Source: Xanthomonas sp. DAR 35659 (GTDB lineage: Bacteria; Pseudomonadota; Gammaproteobacteria; Xanthomonadales; Xanthomonadaceae). Taken from it: a stretch of 64,000 bases of DNA. Numbering within the stretch: the first letter of the stretch is position 1; every line of letters starts with the position of its first letter. The stretch is taken from the NCBI RefSeq assembly GCF_041242975.1, contig NZ_CP162488.1, forward strand, positions 1,726,001-1,790,000, in the 5' to 3' direction. A program made the translations under genes and the position numbers. Positions 26,085 to 34,262 of the stretch are shown here, in pieces. The notes under the pieces are model-generated. The model did no database searches. It saw nothing but the letters and a program-made list of their open reading frames with translations, and was not told the origin of the DNA.

Positions 26085-27884
26085 TTAATCGTCTTGTTCG
26101 TCGTCGGGCGTGACTTGCGCGCGCGACGCGTTGGGCAGCGTCAGGTCCGGCCAGCGCCGCGGCGCCAGCTCCAGCTTGCCGGCGCGCAGCGTCTCCAGCA
26201 GCGCGTCCTGCTGCTTGCTGCCGCGCGGGAAGAACTGCACGCGCCCCGCGTTGCGCCAGCGGTCCTGCGCGCGTGCGTGGAGACGGCATTGCATGCCATA
26301 CACCTCCCCGCCGTTGCACAGCAGCGCGTCGTCGCTCCCGTCGCCGTCCAGGTCGCGCAGCAGCACGACGCAGCGGCTGTCTGGCTGACGGCAGTGGCCG
26401 TCGTCGACTTGTCCGGCACCCAGGGCCTGCCACCAGGCGGCGCCGGGATCGGCGCTGCCGGCCGCGAGCGCGATGTGCTGACGCAACTGCGCCGGGTCGG
26501 CGATGCGCTCGCGTTCGCGCGTTTCGGACGGTTCGCCCCAGCGCTGCGTGCGTTGCAGGACGCGCTGCAGGCGCTCGCCTTGCGCCGGGTCGTCGGCGAA
26601 CCCCGGCGCGGCGCGCAGCGCCTGCACCGCGCGGTAGCCGCGGCGGCCGCTGTCGAAGCGCAGGTATTCCAGGTCCATCTGCGCGGCCGTGGTGCGGCCA
26701 TCGGCCAGGCGTTGCAGTTGGTTGCCGACGACGATGCGGTACGGGTCCAGCAACGGCGACGCGCTGGCCAGCGCCAGGCCGATCACCCCCCAGGACATGC
26801 CGCGGTTGACCGCGGCCAGCGGGCGCAGCCAGCGCCCGCCCGGCCGCAGCACGGCCCAGGCATAGCCGAACGCGTAGCCGCAGACGACCACCGCCACCAG
26901 CACGCCGCCGAAGCGCTCCGCGCTCCAGCCGTACTGGGCGATGCGCAGCCACAGCGCGTACAGCGCCAGCAATGCGTACAGCGGCAGGCTCAGCAGGCCG
27001 GCGTCGATCAGCCGCCGCAGCCATTGCGGATAGGGCGGGGTGGCCGCGCCGTCCTGGTACACCGCGTTGACGAACACCACCAGCAGCGCCGCCAGCCAGA
27101 TCAGGATGGTCGCCGCGGCGCGGGTCTCCCACAATGGCTGCAGCCCCGTGAACGGCAGGCTCAGCGCGAACAGCACCGCCACGAACGCCAGCAGCGGCAG
27201 CAGCCCGGTGCAGATCGCGAACAGGATCTGCCGCAGCACCTGCACCGCGCGCTGCTGGGTGCGGCCGATCAGCAGGCCCAGGCCGAACATGGTGCCGGTG
27301 GCGAGATAGATGAACGCGGTCTCGCGGAACAGGTCGCGGAAGAAGGTCAGCTTGACCAGCGCGAACAGCGCGCCCCACAGGCTCAGCACCAGCCAGCAGA
27401 TGCCCACGAACAGCAAGGCCAGGGCCAGGGTCAGCGCGTTCTGCCAGGCGTGTTCGAACAGGTCGCGGTAGGTCGCGCGCCAGGTGCCGTGCTGCAGCCG
27501 GCATTGCAGCCACGGCAGCAGCACGAACATGCCCAGCGTGATCGCCGCGCCGAACGGCGTCAGCACCTGGTCGCTGCGCAGGCCCGGCGCGCCGGTGGCG
27601 CTCCATGCGGCCCAGGCCGACAGCCCGGTCACCAGCAGCGCCAGCACGATCACGTGCTGCCACAGGCGCAGGTCGTTCAATTGCCGCACCGACAACAGGG
27701 TCAGGGTCGGCACGGTCAGCACCAGGGTGTACCAGCAGATCCGGCCGCCCAGCGCCGCGAACGGCCACAGGCCGGCCTCGGCGCCGCGCTGGGCCAGGTA
27801 CATCAGCGCGCCCTGCAGCAGCGCCACCAGGACGATGAAGGCGCGGGTCTGGCGCGGCAGCGCCGGGTCGGGGGAGGTTTCCAT
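26085..27884 (-). CDS. DUF4153-type polytopic membrane protein with C-terminal FG-GAP-like motif
   Basis: A 599-residue protein with about 12 hydrophobic segments over the first 390 residues (FIVLVALLQGALMYLAQRG, ICWYTLVLTVPTLTLL, and others), matching the DUF4153 family. The C-terminal 200 residues are soluble and contain CVVLLRDLDGDGSDDALLCNGG, a calcium-loop/FG-GAP-like motif, and paired Cys residues. The start is uncertain: ATG 27884 (METSPDP) is used, but ATG 27896, 12 bases upstream, is in frame. It heads an operon with tag and the exported protein at 24298. The function of the family is unknown. Confidence 0.8.
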   Translation of the reverse strand: METSPDPALPRQTRAFIVLVALLQGALMYLAQRGAEAGLWPFAALGGRICWYTLVLTVPTLTLLSVRQLNDLRLWQHVIVLALLVTGLSAWAAWSATGAPGLRSDQVLTPFGAAITLGMFVLLPWLQCRLQHGTWRATYRDLFEHAWQNALTLALALLFVGICWLVLSLWGALFALVKLTFFRDLFRETAFIYLATGTMFGLGLLIGRTQQRAVQVLRQILFAICTGLLPLLAFVAVLFALSLPFTGLQPLWETRAAATILIWLAALLVVFVNAVYQDGAATPPYPQWLRRLIDAGLLSLPLYALLALYALWLRIAQYGWSAERFGGVLVAVVVCGYAFGYAWAVLRPGGRWLRPLAAVNRGMSWGVIGLALASASPLLDPYRIVVGNQLQRLADGRTTAAQMDLEYLRFDSGRRGYRAVQALRAAPGFADDPAQGERLQRVLQRTQRWGEPSETRERERIADPAQLRQHIALAAGSADPGAAWWQALGAGQVDDGHCRQPDSRCVVLLRDLDGDGSDDALLCNGGEVYGMQCRLHARAQDRWRNAGRVQFFPRGSKQQDALLETLRAGKLELAPRRWPDLTLPNASRAQVTPDDEQDD

Positions 27885-27979
27885 GCGGGACGGCATCCTT
27901 GTGAGCGCGGCGGCGCGCGAGCGGGGGCGATTATGGCAGCCCGATCCGGGCCGGCGCAGCGCCGGCCCGGGAGGGACGA

Positions 27980-27985
27980 TAGAAT
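27980..27985 (+). promoter_or_regulatory. Candidate -10 element for a leaderless yqgE transcript
   Basis: TAGAAT matches five of six -10 consensus bases and ends six bases before the yqgE ATG. Transcription would then start at or next to the start codon, giving a leaderless mRNA. This fits the absence of any ribosome site. Confidence 0.4.
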
Positions 27986-27991
27986 GGGGCC

Positions 27992-28558
27992 ATGTCCGCT
28001 TTGCCTACCCCCCTGGCCAACCAGCTGCTGATCGCGCTGCCGGCGCTGTCCGATCCCAACTTCGCGCGCGGTGTGGCCCTGATCTGCCAGCACGACGCCA
28101 ACGGTGCGATGGGCGTGCTGGTCAACCGCGCCTCCGAATACACGCTCGGCGAGGTGCTGGCGCAGATGGGCATCGACACCATCGACGAGCGCCTGCGCGA
28201 ACAGGTGGTGCTCAGCGGCGGCCCGGTGCATCCGGAGCGCGGCTTCGTGATCCACGACGGCGAACGCGCCTGGGATTCGAGCCTGGCGTTCGGCGACGGC
28301 CTGTTCCTGACCACCTCGCGCGACGTGCTGGAGGCGATGGCGCGCGGCGACGGTCCGCGCAACGCGGTGGTCGCGCTGGGCTGCGCCGGCTGGGGCGCCG
28401 GCCAGCTCGAATACGAACTGGGCGAGAACAGCTGGCTGACCGCGCCGGCCGATGCCGAACTACTGTTCGAGCTGCCGCTGGAGCGGCGCTGGCAGACCGC
28501 GGCCGGGCGCATCGGCGTGGACCTGTTCCGCCTCACCGACTACAGCGGGCATGCCTGA
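27992..28558 (+). CDS. yqgE: YqgE/AlgH family protein
   Basis: A 188-residue YqgE/AlgH (DUF179) protein. The family signature is clear at the N-terminus: [21 protein letters not shown], then [19 protein letters not shown] and [16 protein letters not shown]. The C-terminal [16 protein letters not shown] is also typical. The molecular role is not known; AlgH was named from alginate regulation in Pseudomonas. It precedes ruvX with an 8-base overlap, the standard gammaproteobacterial order yqgE-ruvX-pyrB, so these genes form one operon. Confidence 0.94.
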   Translation: MSALPTPLANQLLIALPALSDPNFARGVALICQHDANGAMGVLVNRASEYTLGEVLAQMGIDTIDERLREQVVLSGGPVHPERGFVIHDGERAWDSSLAFGDGLFLTTSRDVLEAMARGDGPRNAVVALGCAGWGAGQLEYELGENSWLTAPADAELLFELPLERRWQTAAGRIGVDLFRLTDYSGHA

Positions 28559-29048
28559 GTCCGACATTCCCGCGGCCGGCACCGCGCAATCCGCGACGAT
28601 CCGTCGCGACGGCACCGTGCTCGGCTTCGACGTCGGCCACCGCCGCATCGGCGTGGCCGTCGGCAGCGGCTTCGGCAGCGGCGCGCGCGCCCTGGCCGTG
28701 GTCGACGTGCACGCGCAGGGGCCGGACTGGCCGGCGCTGGACCGCCTGCATGCCGAATGGCGCCCGCACGGCCTGGTGGTCGGCGACCCGCTGACCCTCG
28801 ACGGCGCCGACCAGCCCAACCGCAAGCGCGCGCATGCCTTCGCCCGCGCACTCGGCGCGCGCTACAAGCTGCCGGTGGTGCTGGTGGACGAGCGCTCCAG
28901 CTCGGTGGAGGCCGCGCAGCGCTTCGCGGTGGACCGCGCCGAAGGCCGCAAGCGCCGCCGCGATGCCGCCGCGCTGGACGCGGTCGCCGCCGCGGTGATC
29001 ATCGAACGCTGGCTGGCCGCGCCCGATGACGCCACTCCCATTTCCTGA
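28551..29048 (+). CDS. ruvX: Putative pre-16S rRNA nuclease / Holliday junction resolvase-like RuvX
   Basis: RuvX (YqgF) is an RNase H-fold nuclease involved in 16S rRNA 5' end processing and proposed earlier as a Holliday junction resolvase. The 165-residue protein has the first acidic motif [15 protein letters not shown], the [10 protein letters not shown] loop, [11 protein letters not shown], and the last acidic motif [15 protein letters not shown]. The ATG 28551 lies inside the end of yqgE (8-base overlap), and pyrB follows 19 bases later. It has a slightly extended N-terminus compared with E. coli. Confidence 0.92.
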   Translation: MPESDIPAAGTAQSATIRRDGTVLGFDVGHRRIGVAVGSGFGSGARALAVVDVHAQGPDWPALDRLHAEWRPHGLVVGDPLTLDGADQPNRKRAHAFARALGARYKLPVVLVDERSSSVEAAQRFAVDRAEGRKRRRDAAALDAVAAAVIIERWLAAPDDATPIS

Positions 29049-29067
29049 TTCCCTGTCCGGACCCGCC

Positions 29068-30015
29068 ATGACTGACCCGCAACTCGATTCCAACGGGCGC
29101 CTGCGCCACCTGCTGACCCTGGAAGGCCTGCCGCGCGCGACCCTGCTGCAACTGCTCGACCGCGCCGGACAGATCCGCGACGCCGCGGTGGGCCGGGTCG
29201 GCAAGCGCAACGTGCTGGCCGGCACCGCGGTATGCACGCTGTTCTTCGAACCGTCCACGCGCACCCGCAGCTCGTTCCAGCTGGCCGCGCAGCGGCTGGG
29301 CGCGGACGTGCTGAACTTCGATGCCTCCACCTCGTCCACGCGCAAGGGCGAGACCGCGCGCGACACGCTGAAGAACCTGGAAGCGATGGGCGTGCGCGGC
29401 TTCGTCGTGCGCCATCCCGAGGACGGCGCGGTCGAGCGCCTGGCCGAAGCGGCCGGCGAGGGCACCGCGCTGATCAACGCCGGCGACGGCCGCAGCGCGC
29501 ATCCCACCCAGGGCCTGCTCGACATGTTGACCCTGCGCCATGCCAAGGGCGGCGATTTCTCCAAGCTCAAGCTGGTCATCGTCGGCGACGTCAAGCATTC
29601 GCGCGTGGCGCGCTCGGACCTGCACGCGCTGCGCACGCTGGGGGCCGGCGAAGTGCGCGTGTGCGGCCCGCAGGCGCTGCTGCCCGACGACGCCACCCTC
29701 GACGGTTGCGTGGTCGGCGACGACTTCGACGCGATGCTCGACGGCGTGGATGCGGTGATGATGCTGCGCCTGCAGCGCGAGCGCATGGAGGAGGGGCTGG
29801 TGTCCTCGCTGGCGGATTACCACGGCCGTTACGGTCTCACCGCCGAGCGGCTGCGCCGCGCCGCGCCCGGCGCGGTGGTGCTGCATCCGGGGCCGATCAA
29901 CCGCGGCGTGGAGATCACCGACGAGGTCGCCGACGGTCCGCAGTCCTGCGTCCTGCGCCAGGTCGCCAACGGCGTGGCGGTGCGCATGGCGGTGCTGGAG
30001 ACGCTGTTGGGCTGA
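29068..30015 (+). CDS. pyrB: Aspartate carbamoyltransferase catalytic subunit
   Basis: PyrB joins carbamoyl phosphate and aspartate, the committed step of pyrimidine synthesis. The 315-residue chain shows the carbamoyl-phosphate motif EPSTRTRSSFQ, the HPTQGLLDM loop, KLVIVGDVKHSRVARSD and the aspartate-site HPGPINRGVE. I start at ATG 29068 (MTDPQLDSNG); an upstream in-frame ATG at 29026 would overlap ruvX and add 14 non-conserved residues. No pyrI or pyrC-like pseudo-subunit follows in the window; a palindromic repeat lies immediately downstream. Confidence 0.95.
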   Translation: MTDPQLDSNGRLRHLLTLEGLPRATLLQLLDRAGQIRDAAVGRVGKRNVLAGTAVCTLFFEPSTRTRSSFQLAAQRLGADVLNFDASTSSTRKGETARDTLKNLEAMGVRGFVVRHPEDGAVERLAEAAGEGTALINAGDGRSAHPTQGLLDMLTLRHAKGGDFSKLKLVIVGDVKHSRVARSDLHALRTLGAGEVRVCGPQALLPDDATLDGCVVGDDFDAMLDGVDAVMMLRLQRERMEEGLVSSLADYHGRYGLTAERLRRAAPGAVVLHPGPINRGVEITDEVADGPQSCVLRQVANGVAVRMAVLETLLG

Positions 30016-30059
30016 GCCTGGCTCGTGATCGTGACTGAAGGGCGCTTCGGGGAGTGTCC

Positions 30060-30128
30060 TGTAGGAGCGGCTTCAGCCGCGACAGACTCTACCGGGAACG
30101 CCTCGTCGCGGCTGAAGCCGCTCCTACA
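30060..30128. repeat. REPIN-type inverted repeat, copy 2
   Basis: Arms 30060-30083 and 30105-30128 are perfect inverted copies of the TGTAGGAGCGGC family around a 21-base loop. On the minus strand the loop reads GAGGCGTTCCCGGTAGAGTC-like, as in copies at 42659 and 60506. It is followed by GGGCGAAAGCAGG, the tail seen in those copies, so it is the same larger repeat in the opposite orientation. Confidence 0.88.
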
Positions 30129-30271
30129 GAGTTTATTGGGCGAAAGCAGGTCGCTGGAGCTGCACTGACGTCGCTCCGCCACCGACCTGGCGATGTGGGG
30201 GCCGACCGGCACATCCGCGCCGCGCCGATTCGGCCTACCATCGGGGGCGATCCTCCCCACGGACGCCCCAC

Positions 30272-32272
30272 ATGCTCCATCTCCTGCGCCGCGCCGGCTT
30301 CGCCGCGGCTTGCGCTTCCCTCGTCGCATTCGCCCAGGCCAGTGTCGCTGCGCCGGCTGCCACCGCGCCCGCCAGCGGCTACGACCCGCTGGCCCTGTTC
30401 GCGCCCCTGCAACTGCCGCAGCCGGCCACCGCCTACCGCAGCGGCGGCGGCGTGCCCGGGCCGCTGTACTGGCAGAACCGCGCCGACTACGCCCTGCGCG
30501 CCACCCTCGATCCGGCCACGCGCACGCTCAGCGGCCAGGAAACCATCACCTACGGCAACCGCAGCCCGGACACGCTGGACGTGCTGTGGCTGCAGTTGGA
30601 CCAGAACATCTACCGTGCCGACGCCCGCGCCCGCGGCGTGCGCGCGGCGCGGACGGACCGTCCGCCGGCACCGTCCAGCGACGGCTACCGCATCGCCAGG
30701 GTGGAAGTGGAGCAGGGCGGCAAGCGCGTGCCGGCCACGTTCCTGATCGACGACACACGCATGCGCGTGGACCTGCCGCAGCCGCTGGCCAGCGGCAAGG
30801 CGCTGAAGCTGCATCTCGACTACGCCTACACCGTGCCCGGTACCTGGGGCGGCCGCACCGCGGTCACGCCCACCGGCGACGGCGACATCTACGAGATCGC
30901 GCAGTGGTATCCGCGCATGGCGGTGTACGACGACCTGCGCGGCTGGGACACGCAGCCCTACCTGGGCTCGGAGTTCTACCTCGAGTACGGCGATTTCGAC
31001 TACGCGGTGACGGTGCCGTGGAACTACCTGGTGGCCGGTTCCGGCGAACTGGTGAACCCTGCGCAGGTGCTGACCGCCACGCAGCGCCAGCGCCTGGCCC
31101 AGGCTGCGGCCAGCGACCGCACGGTGACCATCCGTGGCGTGGACGAAATCGGCGATGCGGCCAGCCGGCCCACCGCCAGCGGCAGCCAGACCTGGCGCTT
31201 CCACATGGCGAATACCCGCGACGTGGCCTTCGCCGCCTCGCCGGCGTTCGTCTGGGATGCCGCGCGCATCAACCTGCCCGACGGCAAGCATGCGCTGGCG
31301 ATGTCGGTGTATCCGCGCGAAGGCGTCGGTGCCGACAAGTGGGACCGCTCCACCCAGTTCGTCAAGGCGTCGATCGAGCACTTCTCGCAGTGGTACCCGT
31401 ATCCGTGGCCGGTGGCGGTGAACCTCGGCGGCCACGGCGCCGGCATGGAGTATCCGGGCATCGTCTTCGACGACATGCGCGACGGCGGCAAGGAGCTGTT
31501 CTGGATCACCGCGCACGAACTGGGCCACGGCTGGTTCCCGATGATCGTCGGCTCCAACGAGCGCCGCGATGCGTTCATGGACGAAGGCTTCAACACCTTC
31601 ATCGATGTCTACGCCTCCGACGCGATCAACCACGGCGAATTCGCGCCCAAGCGCGACAGCGAATATGCGCCCAAGGGCGGCAATCCGGTCGACGAGATCC
31701 TGCCGCTGCTGGCCGATGCGCAGGCGCCGACCCTGCTCGACCGCGCCGATGCCACCAGCGAGCAATACCGGCATCCGCTGACCTACTTCAAGGGCGCCCT
31801 GGGCCTGGTGCTGCTGCGCGAGCAGATCCTCGGCCCGGCGCGCTTCGACCCGGCGTTCCGCAAGTACATCGCCACCTGGGCGTACAGGCATCCGACCCCG
31901 TCGGACTTCTTCCGGCTGATGGAAAGCGAGTCCGGCGAGGACCTGTCGTGGTGGTGGCGCGGCTGGTACCTCAACAACTGGCAGCTGGACATGGGCGTAC
32001 GCGCGGCCCGCTATGTCGATCACGACCCCGCCAAGGGCCTGCTGGTGACCCTGCAGAGCCGGCAGAAGCTGGTGATGCCGGCGACCTTGCGCATCGACTT
32101 CGCCGACGGCAGCCACCTGGACCAGCGCGTGCCGGTGGAGACCTGGATGCAGCAGGCGCAGCCGCAGCTGCGCGTGCCGAGCACGCAGAAAGTGCTGCAC
32201 GTGACCCTGGATCCGGAGCACCGGCTGCCCGACGCCGACCGTGGCGACAACGAACTCGACACGGTGAGCTGA
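30272..32272 (+). CDS. Exported M1-family (gluzincin) metallopeptidase
   Basis: A 666-residue secreted zinc aminopeptidase-like enzyme. Signal peptide: residues 1-28 (LRRAGFAAACASLVAFAQASVAA). After an N-terminal beta domain comes the catalytic core with zinc ligands His415-Glu-Leu-Gly-His419 and Glu438 in MDEGFNTF, the exact HExxH-x18-E spacing. The family exopeptidase loop reads GHGAGMEYPGIVFDD instead of GAMEN, so it may differ from classical aminopeptidases. The long C-terminal region carries FADGSHLDQRVPVETW. A perfect 9-bp hairpin follows the stop. The substrate is unknown. Confidence 0.88.
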   Translation: MLHLLRRAGFAAACASLVAFAQASVAAPAATAPASGYDPLALFAPLQLPQPATAYRSGGGVPGPLYWQNRADYALRATLDPATRTLSGQETITYGNRSPDTLDVLWLQLDQNIYRADARARGVRAARTDRPPAPSSDGYRIARVEVEQGGKRVPATFLIDDTRMRVDLPQPLASGKALKLHLDYAYTVPGTWGGRTAVTPTGDGDIYEIAQWYPRMAVYDDLRGWDTQPYLGSEFYLEYGDFDYAVTVPWNYLVAGSGELVNPAQVLTATQRQRLAQAAASDRTVTIRGVDEIGDAASRPTASGSQTWRFHMANTRDVAFAASPAFVWDAARINLPDGKHALAMSVYPREGVGADKWDRSTQFVKASIEHFSQWYPYPWPVAVNLGGHGAGMEYPGIVFDDMRDGGKELFWITAHELGHGWFPMIVGSNERRDAFMDEGFNTFIDVYASDAINHGEFAPKRDSEYAPKGGNPVDEILPLLADAQAPTLLDRADATSEQYRHPLTYFKGALGLVLLREQILGPARFDPAFRKYIATWAYRHPTPSDFFRLMESESGEDLSWWWRGWYLNNWQLDMGVRAARYVDHDPAKGLLVTLQSRQKLVMPATLRIDFADGSHLDQRVPVETWMQQAQPQLRVPSTQKVLHVTLDPEHRLPDADRGDNELDTVS

Positions 32273-32745
32273 TTCACGCTGGCGGGCGCGCGGCGCCCGC
32301 CGCTCCCCGCCTGGGGCGCCGTGTCCGGCGATGGCGGCCATCGGCGATCGCGCGTCGCCATGCTGCGTGTGCAAATCGTCCGCATCCGGCGGAACGCGCC
32401 AATGACGCGCTTGTCCCGGTCACGGCATGGGCGCGTGCGGCGCGCGGCACCGATTCGCAAGGCGGAACGTGGCCCCGCGCGGCGGTCGGCCAGGTTGCGC
32501 ACGCGTCGAGACGGCCTGCGCGCGCGCCTGTCCGCGGCTGTCGTTGTCTGTCTCCGCGTGTCCGTTCGTGTCCGCTTCGGATGTCCCGCGCGCCGATCGG
32601 AGGCGCCGATCTAGCTTCCGCATGCGGGCGATTGCGCAGGCGCCGGCGGCGGCGAAGACTGCGCGCGGCCCCCACGCCCCGTGCCGTCGCTCGCCGCTTT
32701 CGCGTCGCGCGGCATGCACTCCATGCTGCTAGATGGGAGAGTCCG
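32273..32745. other. Intergenic region between peptidase and pectate lyase
   Basis: It begins with the hairpin at 32281-32301. The rest is very GC-rich without a convincing gene; open frames have no family features. The pectate lyase ribosome site GGGAGA is at its end. No CRP/Clp-like site (TGTGA-N6-TCACA) that I would trust is present. Confidence 0.4.
32281..32301 (+). terminator. Hairpin after the M1 peptidase gene
   Basis: A 9-bp perfect stem GGCGGGCGC / GCGCCCGCC with a 3-base loop begins 8 bases after the stop. There is no T-run, so it is at best an imperfect intrinsic terminator. Confidence 0.45.
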
Positions 32746-33810
32746 ATGAACATCCAACCGCTCACGCGCGCGCTCGCGCTGGTCCTGCTGTCCTGCGCCG
32801 CGCCGGCCATCGCCGGTCCGGTCGGCTACGGCGCCGCCACCACCGGCGGCGGCAACGCCGTTCCGGTCAATGTCGCCACGCTGGAGGCGATGCAGGCCGC
32901 CATCGACGGCTACGCAGGCAGCGGCGGCCTGGTGCTGAACTACACCGGCCAGTTCGACTTCGCCAGCATCGGCAACGTCTGCGCGCAGTGGCAGTTGCCG
33001 GCCAAGACCGTGCAGATCAAGAACAAGAGCAACATCACCATCAAGGGTGCCAACGGCTCCTCGGCCAATTTCGGCCTGCGCGTGGTCGGCAACGCGCACA
33101 ACGTGGTCATCCGCAACATGACCATCGGCCTGCTGCCGGGCGGCGAGGACGCCGATTCGATCTCGCTGGAGGGCAATTCCAGCGGCGCGCCGTCCAACAT
33201 CTGGATCGACCACAACACGATCTTCGCGTCGCTGACCAAGTGCCCCGGCGCCGGCGACGCGTCCTTCGATGGCGGCATCGACATGAAGAAGGGCGTGCAT
33301 CATGTCACCGTCTCCTACAACTACATCCACGATTACCAGAAGGTCGCGCTCAACGGCTACAGCGACAACGACACGCAGAACGCCGCCGCGCGCACCACCT
33401 ACCACCACAACCGCTTCGAGAACGTGGAATCGCGGCTGCCGTTGCAGCGCCGCGGCCTGAGCCACATCTACAACAACTACTTCAACAACGTCCTCACCTC
33501 CGGCATCAACGTGCGCATGGGCGGGGTGGCGTTGATCGAGGCCAATTACTTCGAGAACGCGAAGAATCCGGTCACCTCGCGCGACAGCAGCGCCATCGGC
33601 TACTGGGACCTGATCAACAACTACGTCGGCGGCGGCATCACCTGGAGCGTGCCCGACAGCACCAGCAAGCCCTACGCCAACGCCACCACCTGGATCTCAT
33701 CGAAGACCTTCCCCGAGCCGCTGGGCTACGTGTACACCGCCATGCCCGCGGCGCAGGTCAAGGCCAAGGTGATCGCCACGGCCGGGGCGGGGACCAACCT
33801 GGCCGAATGA
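32746..33810 (+). CDS. Pectate lyase, polysaccharide lyase family 1
   Basis: A 354-residue secreted pectate lyase that cleaves de-esterified pectin by beta-elimination, relevant to plant tissue maceration. A signal peptide ends near residue 23 (LALVLLSCAAPAIAG). The right-handed beta-helix core shows the PL1 landmarks: SNIWIDHNTIFAS, DGGIDMKKGVHHVTVSYNYI, and the catalytic-arginine region ESRLPLQRRGLSHIYNN. GGGAGA precedes the ATG. A strong GC hairpin lies just after the stop. In Xanthomonas such enzymes leave the cell by type II secretion; the genes for that are outside the window. Confidence 0.93.
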   Translation: MNIQPLTRALALVLLSCAAPAIAGPVGYGAATTGGGNAVPVNVATLEAMQAAIDGYAGSGGLVLNYTGQFDFASIGNVCAQWQLPAKTVQIKNKSNITIKGANGSSANFGLRVVGNAHNVVIRNMTIGLLPGGEDADSISLEGNSSGAPSNIWIDHNTIFASLTKCPGAGDASFDGGIDMKKGVHHVTVSYNYIHDYQKVALNGYSDNDTQNAAARTTYHHNRFENVESRLPLQRRGLSHIYNNYFNNVLTSGINVRMGGVALIEANYFENAKNPVTSRDSSAIGYWDLINNYVGGGITWSVPDSTSKPYANATTWISSKTFPEPLGYVYTAMPAAQVKAKVIATAGAGTNLAE

Positions 33811-33816
33811 GGCACG

Positions 33817-33846
33817 CCGCCTCCGCGCCCGATGGCGCGGAGGCGG
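33817..33846 (+). terminator. Strong GC hairpin after the pectate lyase gene
   Basis: A perfect 13-bp stem (CCGCCTCCGCGCC at 33817-33829 with its complement at 33834-33846) closes a 4-base loop, 6 bases after the stop. No T-run follows, but the stability and position suggest a transcript end. Confidence 0.6.
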
Positions 33847-34071
33847 TCACCGGTGGTGGCCGCAAGATATGCCGTTTGCCGCATATCAGCCGTAGTGGCA
33901 ACTGCAGCCGCGCCCGCGACCGCCTGGAGCGAGCCCGCGTCAGCAACGATTGAAAATGGTGCTATTTCACGCAAAATTCACCTGTATGTCGCAATCGGGT
34001 GAACATGGCGCATGACGCGCACGCGCCGCTCACAATGTTGAGCAAATTCAAAAACTGTGCGCAGTTGCGCA

Positions 34072-34098
34072 TCAAGAATCGCAGGCGACCGCCGTTAC
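34072..34098 (+). promoter_or_regulatory. Candidate sigma-28 (FliA) promoter of the chemoreceptor gene
   Basis: TCAA (34072-34075), 15 bases, then GCCGTTAC (34091-34098) resembles the FliA consensus TAAA-N15-GCCGATAA at 9 of 12 positions with exact spacing. It lies 165 bases before the chemoreceptor start, a gene class often under flagellar control. Confidence 0.35.
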
Positions 34099-34262
34099 CT
34101 ACTACGAGTACCCGCACGGGACATCCCGGGTGCGGTCGGTGCTGGAAGTGCCTTCCCCTTCTTCTCCGTCGCATCGCGTCCAGGCCGTTGGCTTGAGGGT
34201 GTCCTGCGCGATCCAGGTCGTGGCGGGGCTCATCTCCTTCTCCCAATTGGTGCCCCCCCCTC

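Larger units (their letters stand above)
33811..34262. other. Intergenic region upstream of the chemoreceptor gene
   Basis: It holds the pectate lyase terminator hairpin, a 7-bp inverted repeat GATATGC/GCATATC at 33866-33887, an AT-richer stretch at 33950-34080, and a candidate sigma-28 promoter at 34072-34098. No gene is recognised. Confidence 0.5.
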
